Origin: Hygrophila difformis
Lineage: Eukaryota; Streptophyta; Magnoliopsida; Lamiales; Acanthaceae
Reading direction: 5' to 3'
NCBI GenBank assembly: GCA_030278955.1
Contig: JAOANR010000010.1
Location: 20,180,444 to 20,244,443 of the forward strand
Length of the DNA: 64,000 nt
Shown here in pieces: positions 57,017-64,000 of this stretch. The position numbers and the translations under genes were made by a program. Each line of letters starts with the position of its first letter. Within the stretch, counting starts at the first letter, position 1. A model generated the notes under the pieces. It searched no databases. It had not been told where the DNA came from and saw nothing but the letters and a program-made list of their open reading frames with translations.

Positions 57017-57348
57017 AAAAGATCTGTTGTGTTCGCGTATGCTTAGATAACATAAATTAGATTCGATGTAATAGAATCACAGATACTTAAATAATGGAGT
57101 AGAGGTGAAACCAAGTGTTGTATTAATTGCTAGCTACATTGTCAAAATTTTGAAATCTTCAAGAAGGGTAAAATCGTAGGAGAGTACTCTGTGCTGGCTA
57201 GGAGCTACGTATGACCAATCCATGAAGAGTTTGGAATACAAGTAATATTAGACTCATTTAACTTGACAGTATCTGCCCAATTTAAATGTCTCAAAACTTT
57301 TGGTACAAAGTTAAATGCATGTATTTAACAGTTAATATCTCAAAATGT

Positions 57349-57616
57349 AGATAAATAAAAGTTTATAAAGAATATATATATTCTAAAACTATCCGAAAAG
57401 ATGAATCCAACAAGTTCTCATTTGATTATAATTTATCTTATAACCGAAACAAAAATTTTGGTCAAACATGCATAATGAACATTGTAAAAAGTCCAAATGG
57501 AACATCTGAAATGGAACGGATGGAGTAATATTTAAAATTATAATAAAAAATATACAATTCAGTTACTATTAAATTAAATGAATCCGAGTAATAGGCTACT
57601 TATTAACTTGACTATA
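57349..57616. repeat. 268-bp direct duplication, left copy
   Basis: Almost identical to 59289-59556 (same length; one substitution seen near the right part). It includes the 3' half of a MITE (ending GGAACGGATGGAGTAAT) and its flank. The two copies were tandem, four bases apart, before the Mutator-like element entered. Confidence 0.92.
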
Positions 57617-58451
57617 GGTGAGATAAAGAGATAAATATTTTTTTAGGTCATCAATAGGCAGGTAATTCACTTTTGGGCCACGAAAGATTGAATTATGAAA
57701 TTGAGCCACCAACAGGCATTCGGGCTGATTTTTTAAGCCAAATTGACCAAGTCAACGTCTCAACGGGCCGTGTGTGCTCCACTCGCCACACACTCTCACG
57801 CGCTGGCCTAAAAGTTGCAATAGTTACCTTTTGATGGCCTATTTTAGGTTTTTTATTTTATTTTCTATTTTTTAAAATTAAATTAAATAATACTTCATCC
57901 AACTATTTATTTATGTCTCACTTTCATTTTTATTGTCCGTCACAATATTTTTTGTCTGTCAAAATTTAATTTATTTTTTAGATTTAATTATTTAATTATT
58001 ATTTTAGGTTAGATACTTTAATTAATTCTTGATGTTATTATTAATACAATTAATTCTACTTATTATTTTTTTATTTTTTATTATATATATTTGTTTTATT
58101 TTTATTTATTATTTATTTTAATGAATGTTTATTTCACATCATGGTATTTTGACCACGGTATTTTATGTGGGGATAGAGCTATTTAATATAGTGTATATTA
58201 GTATTTATTGTAGGAGTAAACTAGAAATTTATGTGATATACATATATTAAATTTGAATTTTTAATTAATTTAGTTATGTGTGATGTATGGTCGTATGTTG
58301 GAAATTATTAATTGTCGTCAGTTTGAAATTTTAATTATTGATGTGAGGCAGTAGGTTTGGTGAATTTTTTTTTTTTTTGCAAAACCAGCCTATACAGTGA
58401 TTAATATTTCATTACTTCTTAAGGTAGTTTTGGTGATTAATATTTCATTAC

Positions 58452-58970
58452 TTCTTCCGTCACACTTAAGATATCTTGTTTGATTTGTGCACACATCCAA
58501 TGCACATTTTCAATCGTTAATATCTCAAAATATATATAAAAAAGAATTAGATAAAATATATATTCTAAACCTACATGAGTTTAAGATTCTAACAAGACCC
58601 AATTCGAGTATTTCTATCTAATACTCCCTCCGTCCCATAATAATGTTTCCATTTAATTTCTGCACACAATCCAATGCACTTTTTAAATTGTTAATATCTC
58701 AAAATATATACAAGTAGAAATTATGTAAAATATATATTCTAAAACTATACGATTAGACGAATCTAACAAGACCGAACTCGACTATCTTTTTCAAATATAT
58801 AATTACAATAATATCGAGTCAAAGTTGAACAATGAACAGTGTTAAAAAGTCAAATGGGAACATTATTGTGGGACGGAGGGAGTATATACTTGTAATAACA
58901 TTAAGTCAAAGTTAAATAATTAACAGTGACAAAAAGTCAAACTAGAGAATTAAACTGGGACGGAGGGAGT
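58452..58970. mobile_element. Stowaway-like MITE split by another MITE
   Basis: The left part, 58452-58622 (from CTTCTTCCGTCACACTTAAG), and the right part, 58885-58970 (ending GGGACGGAGGGAGT), form one MITE with interior words CAATGCACATTTTCAATC and AACAAGACCCAATTCGAGTA. The MITE at 58624-58882 is inserted at a TA inside it. Confidence 0.7.
58624..58882. mobile_element. intact Stowaway-like MITE, TSD TA
   Basis: Terminal inverted repeats CTCCCTCCGTCCCA(T/C)AATAA and its complement, with TA at 58622-58623 and 58883-58884. It is 259 bp and nearly symmetric at the ends over about 30 bp. Confidence 0.92.
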
Positions 58971-59288
58971 ATTTACTATAATGAGAATGAGACAAAAATG
59001 TTGAAATAGACAGAAAAAGGAAAGTGATGCATAAATAATGTAATAATGGAGAAATATTTATTTTAATTACCAAACAATTAAGACAGGCCACCAAAAGGAG
59101 ATAATTTCCGCTTTTAAGCCATCGTGTGGTGAGTGGGTTGCACGCGGCCCGATTTTGTGTGGTATTGGTCAAATTGGCTTTAAATTCGGCCCGAATGCCT
59201 GTTGGTGGCTCAATTTCATAATTCAATCTTTCGTGGCCCAAAAGTGAATTACCTGCCTATTGATGGCCTAAAAAAATATTTATCTCTG

Positions 59289-59556
59289 AGATAAATAAAA
59301 GTTTATAAAGAATATATATATTCTAAAACTATCCGAAAAGATGAATCCAACAAGTTCTCATTTGATTATAATTTATCTTATAACCGAAACAAAAATTTTG
59401 GTCAAACATGCATAATGAACATTGTAAAAAGTCCAAATGGAACATCTGAAATGGAACGGATGGAGTAATATTTAAAATTATAATAAAAAATATACAATTC
59501 AATTACTATTAAATTAAATGAATCCGAGTAATAGGCTACTTATTAACTTGACTATA
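59289..59556. repeat. 268-bp direct duplication, right copy
   Basis: Second copy of 57349-57616. Its first seven bases overlap the TSD of the Mutator-like element. Confidence 0.92.
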
Positions 59557-59647
59557 TTTTTTAACCTATGCAGGTTAATCGGACCCAACCTTAAGGTTGG
59601 AAGTTTGGGGAATTAACCACTTGACCACTAGGTCAAGTCCTCATCCG
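59557..59647 (-). repeat. tRNA-related SINE head
   Basis: The minus strand reads GAGGACTTGACCTAGTGGTC and AAGTGGTTAATTCCCC, then TTCCAACCTTAAGGTTGGGTCC, then an A-run. The word AAGGTTGG with its inverted partner is shared with the SINE at 56812-56950. The B box is degraded. Confidence 0.4.
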
Positions 59648-60983
59648 TGACTATATTATTTAATTGAGATGAAATTATATTAAAGTTAACTAATGAATAA
59701 TATTAAAAATCAAAACGGCGCTAATATGATGGGCCGAGGGAGTAGTATAGTTTTAATTTTATTTTAACTGTTGATACTTATAGGACTTCAACTCTTCCAG
59801 TTATCTTGTCATGATTGATTTTTTATAATGTTCATTGTTTAATTTGACTCAATTTTATTGCAAGTACATATTTGGAAGAAAAAAATAGTGGAATTGTATC
59901 TTATTACAATCGTATAATCATATTGTTTTGGAATATATATTTTTTTTTATAGTTTTCAGTTGTACATATTTGAAATATTAACAGTTAAAATGATGCATTG
60001 AATTATATACAAAAGTCAAACAAGACAAATTTGTTGAGAGGAATGAAGTATATATATTTGGTCTCGTTGGTGGAACATAGATGCAAAATTGGAATTGTAT
60101 TGACCCTTACCAATCTCATCATAATTATGCTAAGCTTCTAACATTCAAAATTAATTAGCTCGAATTAGTCACTGTTACTGTTTTTTCTTTAGATGAAATT
60201 TTGAAGTCCTTCTGGAGACAAAAACAAGCTAAGAATTAATAATTCCGAAAATTTTGGTGCTTTTCTATTGCCGTCTATGAATAGGGAGGCAGATTGTGTA
60301 CATGTGCCTCAACATACAGACACTATATGTTGATGTAAAAGTTATGTTATGTGATGAACCGGATTGAATTAATTACATTGCTTCTTTCTTTTTCTCTGCA
60401 CTCATGGTTCTGCACAACCAAATATACTAAAACTAAAATAAGATTCAGATATGGGTATATGTAAAGATATTGAAACTTCATCTTTATTATTCGTATGTGA
60501 AATTAAATTCAGTCAAATTTTACTAATATTATTAAGTTGATATTAATTTGGTCATTGCTTGGGGAAAAGCTTTCTGATCTAATATACAAATATTTGTAAT
60601 TTTTTCTAGAAATATCTAACAAATGTAATTCTTAGCATCTATAATTAAGATATAGATACATTTTTAGACGATGAATTATATTATATACCATCATTCAACT
60701 TACTAAAGGATTTTGCCGGCATATATGTGTCTATGTTTACCAAAAATTTAAAAAAACTTAATGATGGATTTGTTACCAAAAAAACAAAAAATTATTGATG
60801 GATTTAGTTTAAAAGTTATACTGGATATTTTTTAAGTATGATTATTATTTATGTTTCACTAATATATTATCTAATACTGATAAATTATTTCACAAAATAC
60901 TTCATTATATATAATACTTATCTCATTAGTCATCTTTTTTTTTTCTAAAAAAGTAATTTCACATCATATCCTAAAAATAATTT
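59648..60983. other. AT-rich intergenic DNA, no gene seen
   Basis: Only short frames, A/T runs and decayed MITE-like words (about 59830-60040). No repeat boundary could be fixed. Confidence 0.5.
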
Positions 60984-61096
60984 TTTTTAGGCCGGAAAGG
61001 TGATGAATCAAGCGAATACATAATTTACTTGGACTTGACTTGTAACAAAATTTTCAATTTAATTTCATTATTAGAATATCTATATAGTACAATAAT
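60984..61096. repeat. 113-bp direct duplication, left copy
   Basis: Begins TTTTTAGGCCGGAAAGGTG. It matches 62375-62485 except for a 2-base deletion there. The two copies bracket the CACTA-like relic. Confidence 0.9.
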
Positions 61097-61254
61097 TAAG
61101 GACTAAATATTAAAATAATTCACTTTTATGTAATCATTTTTATTTTAGCCAGAAATTGCCGTTTGAAGTAGCCAGCGATCAGAAAATATATACATATATA
61201 TAAATTTTTATGAAATATTGACAAGATCGTCAATTACGAAATAACAATTATATA

Positions 61255-62339
61255 CACAATCGCAACACCGACCGCACCTGGTCGGTAAAAAAAAGCCGTT
61301 ACTGGGGCCCGACTTTTAAGGCAACCACTGCGCTGATCAACATTATTACGGTCGGTATTACCGACCGCAAATGCGGTCGGTAGTTTTTTTCAATTTTTTT
61401 TTAATTTTAATTATTTTTTTAAAAAAAAAATATAATCTACCGACCGCATTACCGACCTCAAATTGCAGTCGGTAATTTTTTTCAATTTTTTTAGTTTTAA
61501 TTGTTTTTTAAAATATAATCTACCGACCGCATTACCGACCGAATTTGAGGTCTCTAAAGGTTTTCCATTTATTTTATATTTTTATAAAATATTTCTTTTA
61601 TTATTTTAATATTTAATTATTTATTTATTTTATAATTTAATTATTTATTAAATAACATAAAGGAAATTTTTATTTAATTATAGATATAGATATAATTATA
61701 ATTTTAATTTCATTTCTTAAATTTAATTAGTGATTTGATTCATTTTACCCATTTAATTTTATATTTTATTTAATTAATGAATTATTTTATTATTTATTTA
61801 ATTAATATATCAGTTTTTATTTTATTTTTTGTTATTAATTTATGCATTTATAGTTACATATATTATATATATATAAACCAATGCACATTATAATATGAAA
61901 GTTCGCGCGTTCGAGTGGCACACACCCGTGTGAAAAGTCATGGGGAGCAGGGTTCGAATCCCCTCTTCAGCATTTGGGGAATACTTGTGGAGGATTTATT
62001 ATATATGACACATGGCGAGTTTACATAGGTAATAGGTAATGTGAAGGGTTGGCAAAAGTGGTTAGAGTTGAGGATGGTGATGGTGAGGTGGGCGGTTCGA
62101 GCCCTCCTGAGAACAATTTTTTTTTTCATAAAATAGAATTCGGTCGGGAAATTTACCAACCACCGTGCGGTCGGCAAAGTCCCGACGGCAAATTTTTTTG
62201 GTCGGGGGAAAAATACCTACCAAGATATTACCGACCGACAATTGCGGTCGGTGGTGCGGTCAGTAAGCCCCGAAACGACCAGCATCCCGGGGGTTACCAA
62301 CCACACATGCGGTCGGTAAACGCAATTTTTCTTGTAGTA
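61255..62339. mobile_element. CACTA-like relic with ACCGACCGC subterminal repeats
   Basis: The right end, read inward, is ACTACAAGAAAAATTGCG, the CACTACAAGAAA-type terminus with its first base lost or changed. Subterminal repeats ACCGACCGCA/TGCGGTCGGT occur many times at both ends (61265-61550 and 62160-62320). The left terminus is degraded. The middle is AT-rich with no transposase. Two tRNA-like B boxes lie inside, near 61951 and 62094. Confidence 0.65.
62050..62126 (+). repeat. tRNA-like Pol III promoter unit (SINE-head-like)
   Basis: An A-box match TGGCAAAAGTGG at 62050-62061, a B-box match GGTTCGAGCCC at 62094-62104 (32 bases between them) and a T-run terminator at 62116-62126. No cloverleaf is evident, so it is not an intact tRNA gene. 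A second B box, GGTTCGAATCC, is at 61951-61961 without a clear A box. Confidence 0.45.
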
Positions 62340-62347
62340 CTTAGACT

Positions 62348-62374
<27 letters not shown>

Positions 62375-62378
<4 letters not shown>

Positions 62379-62485
62379 TAGGCCGGAAAGGTGATGAATC
62401 AAGCGAATACATAATTTACTTGGACTTCTTGTAACAAAATTTTCAATTTAATTTCATTATTAGAATATCTATATAGTACAATAAT
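62375..62485. repeat. 113-bp direct duplication, right copy (2-base deletion)
   Basis: Second copy of 60984-61096. Identity stops exactly where a Helitron-like 5' terminus starts. Confidence 0.9.
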
Positions 62486-64000
62486 CTATATATATATATA
62501 TATATATATTAAAGCATTAGTGAACAATCCATCCTAAATTTAGTGTGGTGTCTCCATTTCAAATTTCTAATTTTTATAAATTTTTGCATTTTTAATTAAT
62601 TATTTTAGATTTTCGCATTTATTTATTCATTATAGATTTTCAGTTATTAAATATATAGAATTTTCAATTTATATGGAATTCCCACAATCTTCACTTTTAA
62701 ATATATTTGAAAGATTTGAAATTTGAAATTTTACAATTTTTATTTTATTTATATTATTTTGCAATTTTAAATTTACTAATTTTAGATTTTCGCATTATTT
62801 ATTTATTCATTAGAGATTTATTCACTTTTAAAAAAATTTGAAAGACAAAATTTAAAATTTTGTATTTTTATTTTATCTATTTTGGAATTTATTATTTTGC
62901 ATTTTTATTTTATATTTTATTATATTGAATTTTTTATTTTATTTATTTTAAATTTTATTGTTGTATTTATTATTTATTTATAGATTTTGAGTTTTTACAC
63001 CATAGGGATTACTATGACATGAATAAGCATTTTCAGTTTTTGCATCATAGTATTGTTAGTTATTAGGACGAGGTTGGGCACTGGCAACTAAGAATTATGT
63101 TGCGTTTATATTTCAATATGGTGATCATATTGTAATGTCGGTAATTTTATGTAGGTTTAGTCTCAATTTTAGTTATATTTGTTTGGTGTGATAAATGGTG
63201 TAATTAAAATGTACATTGCACATATTTACTTATTCATATTAAATGTATATTAATGTGTATATGATATCCCAATTTTTAGTTTTTAAAAGATATTTAATTT
63301 CCAATTTATATGGAGTTCCTATAATTTTCAGTTTTTAAAAATTTAAAATTTTAAATTTATATGGAATTCGCAGTGTATATATGGAATTTATCTTATTAAA
63401 AGATACAATAATTAATATATGGAAAAGATTTGTATATATCAGTTTATATATATATATAGCCCATGTTTTCACAAAAATATGTCACTTCTCTTAAAAGTAA
63501 TATACAATTATATCTATATATATATATATATATATAAGTAATATAGTCTAATTTCCCCCCACTTCCCCACCCCCTTTTTTCAACAACTCATCCACATATT
63601 CTCCCCCTTTTTCAACAACCTAAATCACATATAAAAATAATTAAAATAAAATATTATAATATCTTTAATTTATACTATTATATAGTATTATATATTTTAG
63701 ATGATCACATCAAATCCAATTCTACATCTCCTATTGCTCTATAAATACTCCATTCATTTATCTAATCTCACTGTGGTCTTGAAGTTCTCACCCTCTCATA
63801 TTTTATTTATTTATTCTTATTCTCCATTATTTTCTTATGTCTTCTTAACTTTGATTTTATATTTAAACATTTTTTTGTTCTCACATCAATGTTTTCCTAA
63901 TATTTATTTTGTTCCAGGTTAATTTTTCTCTCTTTTGTTGCAAAATATTCTTCATCTTTATATTCATGTAAGAATCTTTAATTTTTTTTTTCTTTCTATT
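62485..64000 (+). mobile_element. possible Helitron 5' end (H4), 3' end not found
   Basis: A|TCTATATATA…ATTAAAGCATTAG begins where the right duplicate diverges from the left one, at an A-T dinucleotide, as Helitron insertion predicts. The host continuation TTAAGGACTAAAT does not reappear in the window, so the 3' end is either outside or lost. 62520-63540 is AT-rich with no supported gene. Confidence 0.35.
63740..63747 (+). promoter_or_regulatory. TATA box of a possible gene or transcript at the right edge
   Basis: TATAAATA is preceded by C/T-rich and CCACATA-type sequence and followed by a pyrimidine-rich, leader-like stretch without obvious repeats. If used, transcription would start near 63770-63780 and run rightward out of the window. 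No coding exon is seen before 64000. Confidence 0.35.

Larger units (their letters stand above)
57628..59286. mobile_element. Mutator-like element with long terminal inverted repeats, 1659 bp, 9-bp TSD
   Basis: Terminal inverted repeats of at least 100 bp (starting GAGATAAATATTTTTTTAGG) are nearly identical. The TSD TGAGATAAA is at 57619-57627 and 59287-59295. No transposase is present. Two nested MITEs occupy 58452-58970. The inverted repeats contain GGCCACGAAAGATTGAATTA and CCAACAGGCATTCGGGC words. Confidence 0.92.

Noticed and set aside
57349..59556. 268-bp repeats as terminal repeats of the Mutator-like element
   Set aside because: They lie outside the 9-bp TSD and the inverted termini, so they are host flank duplicated before insertion.

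Overview
This window is nuclear DNA of a flowering plant, almost certainly a eudicot. The evidence is a 20-exon full-size PDR-type ABCG transporter gene with plant splice sites, Ty3/gypsy-type LTR retrotransposons primed by initiator tRNA-Met, plant Helitrons, Mutator-like elements, Stowaway-like MITEs and tRNA-related SINEs. The transporter's amino terminus looks like asterid PDR1/ABCG40 proteins, but the species cannot be named from this sequence. The only clearly functional host gene is the transporter (49270-55445, minus strand). Nearly everything else is transposable-element DNA, much of it nested with legible target-site duplications (TSDs).

Layout. 1-19061 is a nest of related LTR elements. 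E1 (minus, broken gag) carries E2 inside its 5' LTR. E2 is a very young gag-only element (5327-13439, TSD GTCTT, two LTRs of 3149 bp each). E1 itself sits in an older plus-strand LTR (13961-16353), and another plus-strand LTR (1-1329) cuts E1's gag. A 2541-bp solo LTR (16516-19056, TSD CTAGA) follows. 19474-39985 is probably one Helitron (H2) split by E3, a tandem LTR-gag-LTR-gag-LTR array (21824-38765, TSD CAATC). Inside the array, LTR-1 carries a 2.5-kb Helitron (H1) and LTR-2 a 2.9-kb solo LTR; the sister LTRs are natural empty sites for both. 39986-49118 is a 9.1-kb Helitron (H3) holding gene-like fragments, a hAT-like element, a SINE, a Mutator-like element with 9-bp TSD, and a MITE. Its 5' end lies about 150 bp past the transporter stop codon. 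55564-64000 is AT-rich intergenic DNA with MITEs, SINEs, a second Mutator-like element, a CACTA relic, a Helitron 5' end and a promoter-like sequence at the right edge.

No pol gene survives in any retroelement here. The gag-only elements presumably depended on reverse transcriptase and integrase supplied in trans.

The most unusual signal is RNA-like structure shared by diverged LTR families. It comprises (i) a perfect 8-bp stem and 4-nt loop just upstream of the polypurine tract, with four compensated base-pair changes between families; (ii) arrays of 6-17 tRNA T-arm-like hairpins containing a Pol III B-box-like core, whose stems covary; (iii) a covarying hairpin that holds a branch-point-like CTGAC ahead of a pyrimidine tract and splice acceptor, with a matching donor about 1.3-1.5 kb upstream, suggesting an intron inside the LTR; and (iv) paired CCATGG palindromes in the leader. 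Two LTRs also contain an older polypurine tract and LTR start inside them, as if the U3 boundary had been moved upstream. All coordinates and repeat alignments were read by eye.
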